Origin: Betaproteobacteria bacterium Ga0077532
GTDB taxonomy: Bacteria; Pseudomonadota; Gammaproteobacteria; Burkholderiales; Ga0077523
Length of the DNA: 33,929 bases
Assembly: GCA_001464895.1 (NCBI GenBank)
Contig: LNEE01000002.1
Span: 1-33,929 of the forward strand
Direction of reading: 5' to 3'
This document shows positions 1-8,125 of the stretch, piece after piece. The position numbers and the translations under genes were made by a program. How positions within the stretch are numbered: position 1 is the first letter of the stretch; each line of letters begins with the position of its first letter. Under the pieces are notes generated by a model, which was not told the DNA's origin, ran no database searches, and was given only the letters and a program-made list of their open reading frames with translations.

Positions 1-245
1 GGCGCAGCCCCGAGCCGGGTGTCATGGCTCGATGCGGTCACGGACTTCCCGCCAGGGAATCCGGATCGTCGCCAAGAGCGGGTGCAGCCGCGGCAAGCAG
101 TCCCAGCCCTGCACACAACAGGAGTGGTGTCCTCGTGTCCCTAGCAGCGTACGAACCGCCCAGGCGGTCGTGCCGGACAGAAACACTCAACAGAGCGTCG
201 TCACACACCAAACCCCTTCGCGATCTTCACGGAGCGCCGACCCGC

Positions 246-1112
246 ATGCGAGATCTGAACTTCCAGCTGAAGCAGATGTGCCAGCGGAACGTCGAGGGTA
301 GCTACGCCACCCGCACCGCGCGGGAGCGGATCCTCGCCCTCGTGGCCAACCAGCTCCACGGACTCGGCTTCCATCATCTCGCCGTGCAGGGCCTGAAGCC
401 GAAGCACGTGGACGCCCTCGTCCAGCGCTGGACGTCCGAGGGCCTCACGGCCGGCACCATCAAGAACCGGATGTCGGCGCTGCGCTGGTGGGCAGAGAAG
501 ATCGCCAAGCAGAACGTCGTCGCCCGAGCCAACGACCACTACGGCATTCCGGAGCGTCGGTACGTCACCAACGAGAGCAAGGCACGCGTGCTGAGCACGG
601 GCGACCTGGCGAGGATCGTCGATCCGCATCTGTGCCTGTCGTTGCGATTGCAGGCGGCGTTCGGACTGCGGCGCGAAGAGTCCCTGAAGATCCGTCCCGC
701 CGTCGCTGACCGCGGCGAGGTGCTGGCGCTGCAGCCTTCATGGACCAAGGGCGGTCGGGCGCGGGAGATCCCGATCCGGTCAGACGAACAGCGCGCCGTG
801 CTCGCAGAAGCGAAGACTTTGGTCGGGCAGGGCAGCCTGATCCCGGCGGACCTCACCTACGTGGCACAGCTGCGCCGCTTCGAGCATCACTGCGCGCGGG
901 CGAGTATCCACCGTGTTCACGGTCATCGTCATCAGTACGCCCAGCAGCGTTACCGGGAACTCACGGGATGGGCAGCACCGGCGGCCGGAGGGCCCAAGTC
1001 ACGGGAGCTGACGCCGAGCCAGAAGTCGGTGGACCGGGAAGCACGCATCGTCATCAGCCGCGAGCTTGGGCATGAGAGGGAGCAGGTGGTCGCGATCTAT
1101 TGTGGAAAGTAG
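246..1112 (+). CDS. Tyrosine recombinase, Integrase_1-like, on ssrA island
   Basis: Predicted 288-residue site-specific recombinase. The N-terminal part (about 1-110) resembles the SAM-like core-binding domain of the phage_int_SAM_2/Integrase_1 group. The C-terminal part carries the catalytic set: Arg142 in GLRREES, His225 and Arg228 in HGHR, His276 in LGHER and Tyr285 three residues from the C-terminus. The frame is open further upstream (to 24), but that stretch looks like low-complexity non-coding translation. I chose ATG 246 because the conserved-looking sequence MRDLNFQLKQ starts there and a GGAG lies at 231-234. It converges on the P4-type integrase across a 156-base gap in which I see nothing. 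Its role is inferred as DNA mobility of the island; such proteins often sit as second recombinases in integrative elements. Family assignment is from motif memory, not a search. Confidence 0.75.
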   Translation: MRDLNFQLKQMCQRNVEGSYATRTARERILALVANQLHGLGFHHLAVQGLKPKHVDALVQRWTSEGLTAGTIKNRMSALRWWAEKIAKQNVVARANDHYGIPERRYVTNESKARVLSTGDLARIVDPHLCLSLRLQAAFGLRREESLKIRPAVADRGEVLALQPSWTKGGRAREIPIRSDEQRAVLAEAKTLVGQGSLIPADLTYVAQLRRFEHHCARASIHRVHGHRHQYAQQRYRELTGWAAPAAGGPKSRELTPSQKSVDREARIVISRELGHEREQVVAIYCGK

Positions 1113-1268
1113 GTGGTGATTCGGAGTGGGCGTTCCCACGAACGCGTGGTGTGCAGGTCGTGCCGTGCTGGCCTGACTTCGTACGCGACGAGGAACGGAA
1201 TGCCTGAATCTGGCGCCCGCACCAAATCGAGAGTGTGGTGACGTCTGACCAAGAATCCCTGAAGGGCT

Positions 1269-2513
1269 TCAGGCAGCTGCGTCGCCCCTGAGCGGCATCG
1301 GAATGACCTTGCCGCCGCGTTCTGCCGCCGACAAGTTCGTGCCCCACCACTTCATGATCTCAACGCGCTGCTCGAAGCGCTCCCCCCGATCGTAGGCCCT
1401 GGCGACATCGTTGTCGTGAGCATGGTCGAGCGACAATTCGACCGCGTCGCGGGGAAAGCCCTGATCGCGGGCCAGGGTCGAGAATGCACTGCGCCAGCCA
1501 TGGGGTGCATGCCTTCCGTCGAGGCCCAACGTGACGCGGTAGGCTTTCTCGATGGATTCCCTGCCGATGTGCTTGCCGCCCACGGGTGAAGGGAACACGT
1601 AGCTGCCTCGTCCGAACACCTGGCGCCAACGCTGAAGCTCGGCGACGATCTCCGGCGACAGAGGGATTCTGTGATCGGTGCTCCGCGTCGCGACCTTCAT
1701 CTTCTTGCGCGGGATCGTCCAGACAGGTTGCTCCGCGTCAAGGTCGAACTCCCGCCATTCTGCGTCCACGATATTCCCGATGCGGGCCGCGGAGAACGCC
1801 AGCAGTCGATGTGCCATGCGTACCGAGGGAGACAGGCGTGCTGCATCGGCACGACGGAGCACATCACCGAGGGACGGGAAGTCTAGGAGGGCAGGCATGT
1901 GGCCGCTGTCCTTCTTCCGCGGGAGTATCTCTCGGGCGGCAGTTGCCGGGTTCGCGACGATTTGTCCCTTCGCCTGTGCGTAACGGAAGACGCCGTTCAG
2001 ATGTTGCAGGATCCGAGTGGCGGTCTCGAGGACGTCGCGCTTGTGCACGTCCTCAATGGCCTTGGCGACGACAGCTGGGGTGATCTCTGCAATCGGGAGC
2101 TTTCCGATCCGCGGGTACACGTCCCGCTCGAAGGCGCGGGCGGATTTCTTGTAGTGGACGGCGCTCCATTCCTTCTGCTTCATGGCCAACCAGTCGTCCG
2201 CGATCGCCTGGAAGGTGTTCTCCGTGTCAGCGGACCGAGCCGCCCGATTTACCCGGCGGGCTGTCACCGGATCCTTGCCCTCTCGCAGCAGCGCCTTCAC
2301 CTCCAGCAGCTCGACCCGGGCGGCGGCGAGCGTCACCTGGGGGTATCGACCGATCGAATAGAGCTTCTCCTTGCCGTCGACGCGGTACTTGATCCGCCAT
2401 GTGGTACCCCCAGCGGCCGTCACGAACAGGTGCAACCCACCGCCGTCGGCGAGCTTGTTCCCTGGTTTTGCCTTTGAGATGAAGGCCTTAACAGTTATGT
2501 CGGAGAGCTTCAA
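1269..2513 (-). CDS. P4-type tyrosine integrase (DUF4102 N-terminus), ssrA-targeting
   Basis: 414-residue integrase of the phage P4/Sf6 type, the usual size. The N-terminal DUF4102-like domain (about 1-90) has the signature LADGGGLHLFV and KYRVDGKEKLYSIGRYP. A SAM-like domain follows (about 100-180), then the catalytic domain with Arg244 (SAARIGN), His338 and Arg341 (HGWR), His364 (SLDH) and Tyr374 (ARAYDR). All catalytic residues are present. I chose TTG at 2513, giving MKLSDITVKAF, because family members start this way and GGGGG lies 7 bases upstream. The open frame continues to 2690, but that segment is made of the repeat array and the ssrA terminator. The gene starts 180 bases from the 3' end of ssrA and reads away from it, the standard arrangement for an integrase that targets tmRNA. 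Function in integration and excision is inferred. Confidence 0.9.
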   Translation of the reverse strand: MKLSDITVKAFISKAKPGNKLADGGGLHLFVTAAGGTTWRIKYRVDGKEKLYSIGRYPQVTLAAARVELLEVKALLREGKDPVTARRVNRAARSADTENTFQAIADDWLAMKQKEWSAVHYKKSARAFERDVYPRIGKLPIAEITPAVVAKAIEDVHKRDVLETATRILQHLNGVFRYAQAKGQIVANPATAAREILPRKKDSGHMPALLDFPSLGDVLRRADAARLSPSVRMAHRLLAFSAARIGNIVDAEWREFDLDAEQPVWTIPRKKMKVATRSTDHRIPLSPEIVAELQRWRQVFGRGSYVFPSPVGGKHIGRESIEKAYRVTLGLDGRHAPHGWRSAFSTLARDQGFPRDAVELSLDHAHDNDVARAYDRGERFEQRVEIMKWWGTNLSAAERGGKVIPMPLRGDAAA

Positions 2514-2579
2514 TCTGATACCCCCAGAGATCGTTTCGGATCCTGTTCGATTTTCCCAGATACCCCCTCTGATACCCCC
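2514..2579 (-). repeat. Three GGGGGTATCWGA-type repeats upstream of integrase
   Basis: On the minus strand the 12-mer GGGGGTATCAGA occurs at 2514-2525 and 2568-2579, and the near-copy GGGGGTATCTGG at 2556-2567. The last two are directly adjacent. The array abuts the TTG start of the P4-type integrase. Likely roles, by inference, are arm-type integrase binding sites or an autoregulatory operator, as in P4-family elements. Confidence 0.6.
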
Positions 2580-2640
2580 GGCGGCCATGGCAGTTGCCGG
2601 ACCTTCCGGGTCACTACGGGAATGTATGTTACTGGAAAAC

Positions 2641-2671
2641 CAAAGAAAAACGCCGTCACTTGGACGGCGTT
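2641..2671 (-). terminator. Rho-independent terminator of ssrA
   Basis: Perfect 9-bp stem (AACGCCGTC at 2649-2657 with GACGGCGTT at 2663-2671) and a 5-base loop. On the minus strand it is followed by TTTTTCTTT. It sits 22 bases past the CCA end of tmRNA and so terminates ssrA. It lies inside the upstream open frame of the integrase, another reason to reject an integrase start at 2690. Confidence 0.85.
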
Positions 2672-2692
2672 GGAACCTACTGGAGGTCATAT

Positions 2693-2725
2693 TGGTGGAG
2701 GCGGCGGGAATTGAACCCGCGTCCG
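2693..2725 (-). other. Probable island attachment site in ssrA 3' end
   Basis: The acceptor and T-arm end of ssrA is a well-known target of P4-type integrases. Here the integrase gene lies directly beyond it. The exact core cannot be set because the second copy (the other island end) is outside the window; I found no duplicate of this sequence between 1 and 2690. Confidence 0.45.
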
Positions 2726-3055
2726 CAAGCCCTACACAGCCAGCCCTACATGCTTAGCCTGATCATTTAATCTAGCCACACACACGCCGATCGGCACGCT
2801 TATGTGTAACGAGTCACCTTGGATTTAGCAGCGGCTCAAGTGACCCGAGACGCCACGAGGCCTAGTGAATGACTCTGCTCTAGCTTTCGCTAGCCGGCCC
2901 TAGGCCGAACCGGTGCAGAGTCCCGCGGGGTTTAAGCCGCGAGAGAGTAACGGTCGTCGTTGGCGACTGTCGATTTCCAGATGGATTTACGAGGTAACTG
3001 GTCCTCGGCATGCACTGAACTGCTTCGCAACCCACGTCGAAACCGGTGCGCCCCC
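2693..3055 (-). ncRNA. ssrA: Transfer-messenger RNA (tmRNA)
   Basis: One-piece tmRNA of about 363 nt that rescues stalled ribosomes and tags incomplete proteins for proteolysis. The 5' end GGGGGCG (from 3055) pairs over 7 bp with the 3' acceptor strand CGCCUCC ahead of the encoded ACCA. The 3' T-arm GGTTCAATTCCC is present, as is the conserved 5' stretch GACGTGGGTTGCGAAGCAG. The tag reading frame lies at 2932-2964 (minus) and encodes ANDDRYSLAA followed by TAA, ending in the expected LAA-like degron. The 3' end abuts the genomic island and is the probable attachment site. No promoter with a convincing -35 was found between 3056 and 3139. Confidence 0.95.
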
Positions 3056-3139
3056 GAAATCGATACAGCGATCTTTGGGAGTTCGATAGTACAGGAGCGA
3101 TGGCCTTCTCGCTTTTCTTGTATCACTACGGTGGGAGTA

Positions 3140-3808
3140 TCACACTGAAACTGGTGTGTTAGCGAGGAATTTCAAGAGGTCCAGGGGCGTATCGAGGACA
3201 AGATCCGCACCCCATTCGGTCGGTGGACGTTCGTTGCCAAGATAACCGTACGCCGCTGCAACCGCATACATCCCCGCGGCGCGGGCTGCCACGATGTCGC
3301 GTTGGTCGTCTCCTACGTATACACAGCGACGCGCCGCTGTGTATACCCGTCGCGCGGCTTCGAGTAGCGGCTCTGGATGGGGCTTGGTGAAGGGCGTGGT
3401 GTCTCCGCATACGATGCATCTGGCTCTGTCTTTCAGTGCAAACGCATTCAGGAGAGGCATCGCCAGGCTCTCTGCTTTGTTAGTGACAATTCCCCAAGTT
3501 CGACCGCTCTGTTCTATGGCGGTGAGTAACTCGGGGACATCGGGAAATGGCTGGGTTTGGATGAGTAGGACGCGTTCGTAGATTTCCAGGAACTCGACTC
3601 GGAGGTCTTGGTACTCAGGCTCGCTAGGATCCACGGCGAATCCCGCCTTGATCATCCCCCGCGCTCCGCTAGACGCGTGAATTCTCAGCATTTCGTAGGG
3701 AACGGGAGGTTTGCGGCGCCTTCGTCTCTGCTCGTTAAGGGCTGCAGCGAGGTCTGGCGCCGAGTCGACAAGCGTTCCGTCGAGATCGAAAAGAACGGTC
3801 GAAATCAT
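3140..3808 (-). CDS. gph: Phosphoglycolate phosphatase-like HAD hydrolase
   Basis: 222-residue HAD-superfamily phosphatase. Motif I is [10 protein letters not shown], with the nucleophile Asp8 and the general acid Asp10. Motif II is Thr109 in IVTNK, motif III is Lys142 in FTKPHPEP, and motif IV is VGDDQRDI (Asp167, Asp168, Asp171). An alpha-helical cap of the Gph type lies between motifs I and II. The expected reaction is 2-phosphoglycolate to glycolate, clearing a by-product of DNA repair or oxygenation. Its ATG overlaps the ubiG stop in an ATGA, so translation is probably coupled. The ubiG-gph pair is standard in Betaproteobacteria. The exact substrate cannot be read from sequence, because HAD phosphatases are promiscuous. 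Confidence 0.88.
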   Translation of the reverse strand: MISTVLFDLDGTLVDSAPDLAAALNEQRRRRRKPPVPYEMLRIHASSGARGMIKAGFAVDPSEPEYQDLRVEFLEIYERVLLIQTQPFPDVPELLTAIEQSGRTWGIVTNKAESLAMPLLNAFALKDRARCIVCGDTTPFTKPHPEPLLEAARRVYTAARRCVYVGDDQRDIVAARAAGMYAVAAAYGYLGNERPPTEWGADLVLDTPLDLLKFLANTPVSV

Positions 3809-4509
3809 GTCGGTTTGCGAGCGCTAAGCGTGTAGTTGACCGACGCGTCACTGCCGAGCGAGTAGCGTTTCGTAAACGGGTTGTAAGTCATGCCGATCAG
3901 CGCGTCGGGCTCCAATCCGGCATCTCTACAGAAGCCCATCAATTCCGAGGGGCGGATGAACTTTGCATAGTCGTGTGTTCCCTTCGGTAGGAGCTTCAGA
4001 ATGTATTCGGCTCCGATCACAGCGAACAGGTACGACTTCGGATTCCGATTCAAGGTTGAGAAGAAGACCCACCCTCCCGGGCGGGCGGCCTTTGCGCACG
4101 CACGCACCGTCGCAGAAGGATCGGGAACGTGCTCAAGCATTTCCATGCAAGTCACGATATCGAACGCGCCGGCCTCAGTGTCAGCGACCGCCTCGATCGT
4201 CTCGTGGCGATAGTTCACTCGCTGTCCGGATTCAAGCAAGTGGAGTCTGGCTACAACGAGCGCTTTGTCGACGAGATCAATGCCTGTGACGTCGGCTCCC
4301 CGGGATGCCATTGCTTCGGCGAGAATTCCACCTCCGCATCCAACATCAAGCACTCGCTTGCCCGCGAGGGTGGCGACGGTGTCGATATGGTTCACTCGTA
4401 GCGGGTTGATGTCGTGTAGCGGCTTGAACTCGCTATTGGGATCCCACCAACGACTTGCCAGTGCCGCGAATTTCTCGAGTTCTGCTGGATCTACGTTCGT
4501 CTTCTGCAT
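3805..4509 (-). CDS. ubiG: Ubiquinone biosynthesis O-methyltransferase
   Basis: 234-residue class I SAM-dependent methyltransferase. It performs the two O-methylations of ubiquinone synthesis (2-polyprenyl-6-hydroxyphenol and 3-demethylubiquinol). Features include the UbiG-type opening with [21 protein letters not shown], the SAM motif VLDVGCGGG (53-61), the acidic strand-2 end [17 protein letters not shown], and the membrane-interaction-type segment [18 protein letters not shown]. The C-terminal [14 protein letters not shown] is also typical. Length is normal for the family. It lies 18 bases after the amidohydrolase gene and overlaps gph by 4 bases, so the three probably form one transcript. 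Confidence 0.95.
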   Translation of the reverse strand: MQKTNVDPAELEKFAALASRWWDPNSEFKPLHDINPLRVNHIDTVATLAGKRVLDVGCGGGILAEAMASRGADVTGIDLVDKALVVARLHLLESGQRVNYRHETIEAVADTEAGAFDIVTCMEMLEHVPDPSATVRACAKAARPGGWVFFSTLNRNPKSYLFAVIGAEYILKLLPKGTHDYAKFIRPSELMGFCRDAGLEPDALIGMTYNPFTKRYSLGSDASVNYTLSARKPT

Positions 4510-4527
4510 GAATTCAATACCGTTCGG

Positions 4528-5844
4528 CTATCTGAGTGGCTGAATCAGCGCACCCCATCGTTGAGCAGTTGCCCGGAGAAACCCATCACGCCCCCGAGTC
4601 AGATTCCTGTCGATCAGAACTGGCTCGCCTTCAATCCAGACGTGTGTCACGTCGTGGCGGCTTGCAGAGTAGACGAGGTGAGATGCAGGGTCATAGCAAG
4701 GTGACAATTCGAGTCCGCCGAGGTTCACCGCGGTGAGGTCGGCTGATTTCCCGATCTCGATCGAGCCGATGTCACGGTCAAGTGCCAGCGCTCGGGCGCC
4801 GGCGAAGGTGGCTAGTTCGAGTGCCTGATGGGCGGGGACGACGTCGGCGCGATTCGCAGCAGCCTTTGCCAACAACGCGGCGAGACGCATCTCTTCGAAC
4901 ATGTCGAGGCGATTGTTGCTGGCCGCTCCATCGGTGCCCAGGGCAACGTTGATACCTGCTTCAAGCATCGCCGCGACTGGTGCTATGCCGCTTGCCAGCT
5001 TCAAGTTGGACGAGGGGCAATGAGATACATGACAGCCATGACTTGCCAGCACCGAGATCTCGGCGGACTCCAGGTGAACTGCATGCACGGCGATCAAGCG
5101 TGGGCTCAGCAAGCCGAGGCTGGCTAGTCGCGCAAGGGGGCGGCGCCCTGTTTCGCGGGTACCGTTTTCGACTTCGTCGCGTGTTTCGTGAAGGTGAAGA
5201 TGGATCGGTACGTCAAGCTTTTCCGCCAGCACGCCGATCCGCTCGAAGGTGGTATCCGCAACCGTATACGGAGCATGGGGCGCCAGGCAGAACGAGAGGG
5301 TCGACCGCCCCTTCCACTGGTCGCGCATCGCCAGACCCTTCGCGAGATAGTCTTGGGCGTCCGATGCATAGTTGGTGGGAAACTCCAGAGCAATCATCCC
5401 GATCGAGGCGCGAACTCCGGCTTCCACTGCGGCAGCCGCCGTTGCTTCCGGGAAGAAGTACATGTCGTTGAAGCAGGTGGTTCCGCCCCTGATCATTTCT
5501 GCGATGGCGAGGCGGGTGCCATCAAGCACGAACTCATGGGAGACGTGCCTAGCCTCGGCGGGCCAAATGTGCTCGTTCAGCCATCGCATGAGAGGCAAGT
5601 CATCGGCAAGTCCACGCATCAGGCTCATAGCTGCATGCGTGTGTGTGTTGACGAGACCGGGAATCAGAACGTGGTCTGGCAACTCCACGACCTTGGTGTC
5701 TGGCGCCAATGTACTGAGTGCTCCGGCTTCGCAGATCTGCGCGATCCGTCCATCTCGGATGACAACCACATGATCGGTCAATGTCATGCCGCGAGGCACA
5801 ACAGGAATGATCCAGCGTGGTTTGATTACAAGGTCAGATCGCAT
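4528..5844 (-). CDS. mtaD: MTA/S-adenosylhomocysteine deaminase-like amidohydrolase
   Basis: 438-residue metal-dependent amidohydrolase of the TRZ/ATZ group. A beta-sandwich is formed by the N- and C-terminal segments around a TIM barrel. Metal and catalytic motifs are NTHTH (His68, His70), HLHLHE (His217, Glu220), HAVHL (about 254-257), HCPSSNLKLASG, and GTDGAASNN with Asp305. Family members deaminate 5'-methylthioadenosine or S-adenosylhomocysteine. Placement beside the SAM-using methyltransferase UbiG fits recycling of its by-product, though that link is inference. Other members of the group deaminate guanine, chlorotriazines or other purine-like substrates, so the substrate is probable rather than certain. 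A strong terminator (5859-5886) separates it from the OmpA-family gene upstream, so it probably has its own promoter, which I could not identify. Confidence 0.85.
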   Translation of the reverse strand: MRSDLVIKPRWIIPVVPRGMTLTDHVVVIRDGRIAQICEAGALSTLAPDTKVVELPDHVLIPGLVNTHTHAAMSLMRGLADDLPLMRWLNEHIWPAEARHVSHEFVLDGTRLAIAEMIRGGTTCFNDMYFFPEATAAAAVEAGVRASIGMIALEFPTNYASDAQDYLAKGLAMRDQWKGRSTLSFCLAPHAPYTVADTTFERIGVLAEKLDVPIHLHLHETRDEVENGTRETGRRPLARLASLGLLSPRLIAVHAVHLESAEISVLASHGCHVSHCPSSNLKLASGIAPVAAMLEAGINVALGTDGAASNNRLDMFEEMRLAALLAKAAANRADVVPAHQALELATFAGARALALDRDIGSIEIGKSADLTAVNLGGLELSPCYDPASHLVYSASRHDVTHVWIEGEPVLIDRNLTRGRDGFLRATAQRWGALIQPLR

Positions 5845-5858
5845 CGGTCAGCCGTATG

Positions 5859-5886
5859 AAAAAAGCCCTGCCATTTCGGCAGGGCT
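5859..5886 (-). terminator. Rho-independent terminator of OmpA-family gene
   Basis: Perfect 9-bp stem AGCCCTGCC / GGCAGGGCT (5864-5872 and 5878-5886) with a 5-base loop. On the minus strand the stem is followed by a run of six T. It lies 25 bases past the stop of the OmpA-family gene and 15 bases ahead of the amidohydrolase start. Confidence 0.88.
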
Positions 5887-5911
5887 CTTGTTCTTCCAAC
5901 GCCAGGAGCAG

Positions 5912-8125
5912 TCAGTTCGCGGGCTTGCGAACGGTCGCCGTAATAACAACGCGCCGATCCGGGGCGTAACAAGCAATAAGCGCTTTCTTTCGCTTGCCCT
6001 TGCAATCGGCGACCGTCGTCACAGGTTGACTTTTCCCGACACCGACCACGGAGATGAGGGCGGGGTCGATTCCCTTCCGATCGACAAGATAGCTCTTCGC
6101 TGCAGCTGCGCGACGCTCGGAGAGCCGTTGGTTGTACTTCGATGTACCGATTCGATCTGTGTGCCCTGTGATCAGGATCGCATCACACTTCGCGGTCTTC
6201 AGAAGATCTGCGATCGCGTCGAGCTTCGAGATCACTTCAGGGCGAAGGTTGAAACGGTCGAATGCGAACCGCCCTTCTTCCATCTGGATGGTGGTCGGGG
6301 GGCACTCGGCGTTGACAACCGGGGCCACGACCGCCGTGGGCTCCGGTGGCACTTCGGCAGCGCTATCGAACTCATAACGGGTCACGGGGAACTCAACCTG
6401 CTTGTCGTCAGGCTGCACTGCCACGGGAGCGCTTGTCACCTCCGGGGCGGTTTCAGCTACCACCATGGCAGGAGTTGGTTCAGCCGCAGCAGGTTCTTCA
6501 GCGAAGACTGGGGGGGCATCGTCGTCGTCGTCCGTTGCGAACACTGCGTCATCGTCGTCGTCGGCCACCATCGCTGCGATCGGTGCTTCGTCAGCTTCGG
6601 CGACGTCACCGTCGCCGAGGTACGCTGTCTCGGTGTCGTCGTCCTCGTCCTCGGTCGCAAACACCGCATCGTCGTTGTCGTCATCGTCGTCGGCAACCAT
6701 TGCCAACATCGGTGCATCGTCGGCCTCTGCAGCATCACCGTCCCCCAGGTACGCTGTTTCGGTGTCGTCATCCACATCGTCTGCAGCGACGATGTTGTCC
6801 TCATCCTCGTCTTCATCTCCGCCCGCAGTCATGAACGCTGCGGCAGGAGCGTCATCCTCATCGAGAAGGGCATCGTCGTCACCATCCAGACCCTCTTCGT
6901 CATCGAGAGCCAAGACACTATCGTCCTCATCCCGCATATCACCGGCGAGGAACGGCATCGTGTCGTCGTCTTCCTCTTCCGGATCGTCGGGGAGGGCGTC
7001 CTCATCCTCATCCTCGTCATCGTCAGCGGCTACCATCGCCTCAGAATCTGTGATGTCGTCGTCCGTCTCCGCAGCGAATACTGGTGGTGCATCATCGCCG
7101 TCGTCGATGGCTTCATCGGAGTCCGCGATGACTTCTTCATCCTCATCGCCATCGTCTGTTTCTGCCCCCGCCAGCGCAGCGACGGTCGGGAGCGTCGCGT
7201 CATCCGCGTCGTCGATCGAGTAGGTCGTGATCGGAAAAACGGCGGGAGCGGTATCAACCACTGGGGCCGGGGCAGCGCTGGCCGGCGCGGGGGCGCTCTC
7301 ATTCGCGGGTGTGGTGTCCGCAGCCCGCTGGACCTCGGGCGGAGGCATCTCGATTCGCTTCAGCAGATCCGGCTCCGGCTTGGCGGACTTCGCTGCCCAT
7401 TGGTTGTAAAGATCAGGATCGCATTCCTCCGTCGCGAACGCAGGATGCCAGAGGCCATCCTTTACGCAGCTTCTGCCATAGCCATCGCGCACGTTCGATC
7501 CGGCAGGACGATATATGTACGCGCCCTTCTCGCCATCGGCGAGAGCCCCACCCGGGGTCTCCGGCAGGGCTGTTGCCGCTGCCGCCGCCGCCGCTTGGAA
7601 AGCGTGGGCTTCCTTCTCCGCTGATTTCCGAGCGGCGATGATCGAATCGACGCCACGTGCGCTCTGTGGTGTAGGGTCCGCACAGTCAGCGGTAGTGGAA
7701 GAGATGATCGAACCGTTCTTCACGCAGTCCCGGCCGAATCCATCGACTATCTTGATGCCGTCGCTCCGACGCACTCGGAAGTCGTTCTGCCCGCCGGGCA
7801 GGAACTCTTTTGCTTCCGCCGCCGCCGCCGCCCTCTTCGCTGCGGCGGCATCCTGCGCTGCTTTGCGCGCCTTGGCAGTGGTCTCGACCGTTGCCTTCAG
7901 CTCGGACGCTGCCGAGTTGCAGGAAGGGGCCTCGAATGCGTGAGTGTCTCCCCCACTTCCTACGCATGTCGAACCCCGGCCATCGCGCGTGGCCCGGGAG
8001 AATCCGTCGAAGATCCACCTCCCTGGCGTCACATCGGCATGGCTCGCAATCGGAACCAAAAGCGAAAGGGCGGCAATGCCGACGAGTGTTCTCTTGACTC
8101 TGAAGCGCAATACGTTACCGATCAT
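5912..8125 (-). CDS. OmpA-family protein with Cys modules and Asp/Glu-rich insert
   Basis: 737-residue exported protein. Residues 1-30 form a signal peptide (RVKR, hydrophobic core, cleavage after SHA). Three related modules with DGxxR and CVxxG follow at about 37-70, 128-150 and 212-237, joined by Ala-rich, probably helical linkers. A Pro/Ala segment (260-298) leads into an extremely acidic region (305-536); by hand count about 106 of residues 301-540 are Asp or Glu. This region contains a tandem duplication of 37-40 residues (452-491 and 495-531) around TETAYLGDGD. The C-terminus (about 615-735) is an OmpA-like peptidoglycan-binding domain with GHTDRIGTSKYNQRLSERR. The usual betaproteobacterial OmpA beside gyrA is, from memory, much shorter with one module. 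The protein probably anchors the envelope to peptidoglycan; the acidic part may bind divalent cations, which is inference. It is divergent from gyrA. Confidence 0.85.
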   Translation of the reverse strand: MIGNVLRFRVKRTLVGIAALSLLVPIASHADVTPGRWIFDGFSRATRDGRGSTCVGSGGDTHAFEAPSCNSAASELKATVETTAKARKAAQDAAAAKRAAAAAEAKEFLPGGQNDFRVRRSDGIKIVDGFGRDCVKNGSIISSTTADCADPTPQSARGVDSIIAARKSAEKEAHAFQAAAAAAATALPETPGGALADGEKGAYIYRPAGSNVRDGYGRSCVKDGLWHPAFATEECDPDLYNQWAAKSAKPEPDLLKRIEMPPPEVQRAADTTPANESAPAPASAAPAPVVDTAPAVFPITTYSIDDADDATLPTVAALAGAETDDGDEDEEVIADSDEAIDDGDDAPPVFAAETDDDITDSEAMVAADDDEDEDEDALPDDPEEEDDDTMPFLAGDMRDEDDSVLALDDEEGLDGDDDALLDEDDAPAAAFMTAGGDEDEDEDNIVAADDVDDDTETAYLGDGDAAEADDAPMLAMVADDDDDNDDAVFATEDEDDDTETAYLGDGDVAEADEAPIAAMVADDDDDAVFATDDDDDAPPVFAEEPAAAEPTPAMVVAETAPEVTSAPVAVQPDDKQVEFPVTRYEFDSAAEVPPEPTAVVAPVVNAECPPTTIQMEEGRFAFDRFNLRPEVISKLDAIADLLKTAKCDAILITGHTDRIGTSKYNQRLSERRAAAAKSYLVDRKGIDPALISVVGVGKSQPVTTVADCKGKRKKALIACYAPDRRVVITATVRKPAN
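6533..6772 (-). repeat. Tandem duplication inside acidic region of OmpA-family gene
   Basis: The codons for residues 452-491 (6653-6772) and 495-531 (6533-6643) encode two near-identical blocks, each running DDDTETAYLGDGD, then AEAD, then VADDDDD, and ending AVFAT. The wider region (6506-7213) is rich in GAC/GAT and GAG/GAA triplets, which gives a TCGTCG/TCATCG-rich plus strand prone to in-frame slippage. The first copy carries three extra residues (NDD). Confidence 0.85.

Noticed and set aside
24..245. Upstream extension of the first recombinase
   Set aside because: The extra 74 residues are Ser/Arg/Ala-rich with no domain, and a better start with GGAG exists at 246.
2514..2690. Integrase start at ATG 2690
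   Set aside because: That extension would be translated from the ssrA terminator and the GGGGGTATC repeats and has no family similarity; TTG 2513 fits the family N-terminus.
6506..7213. Possible CRISPR or tandem-repeat array
   Set aside because: The repeats are in-frame Asp/Glu codons inside a coding gene, with no uniform repeat-spacer pattern.
5786..7624. A 612-residue plus-strand open frame
   Set aside because: It is antisense to the OmpA-family gene; its Val/Ile/Arg-rich pattern comes from the complement of GAC/GAT repeats.
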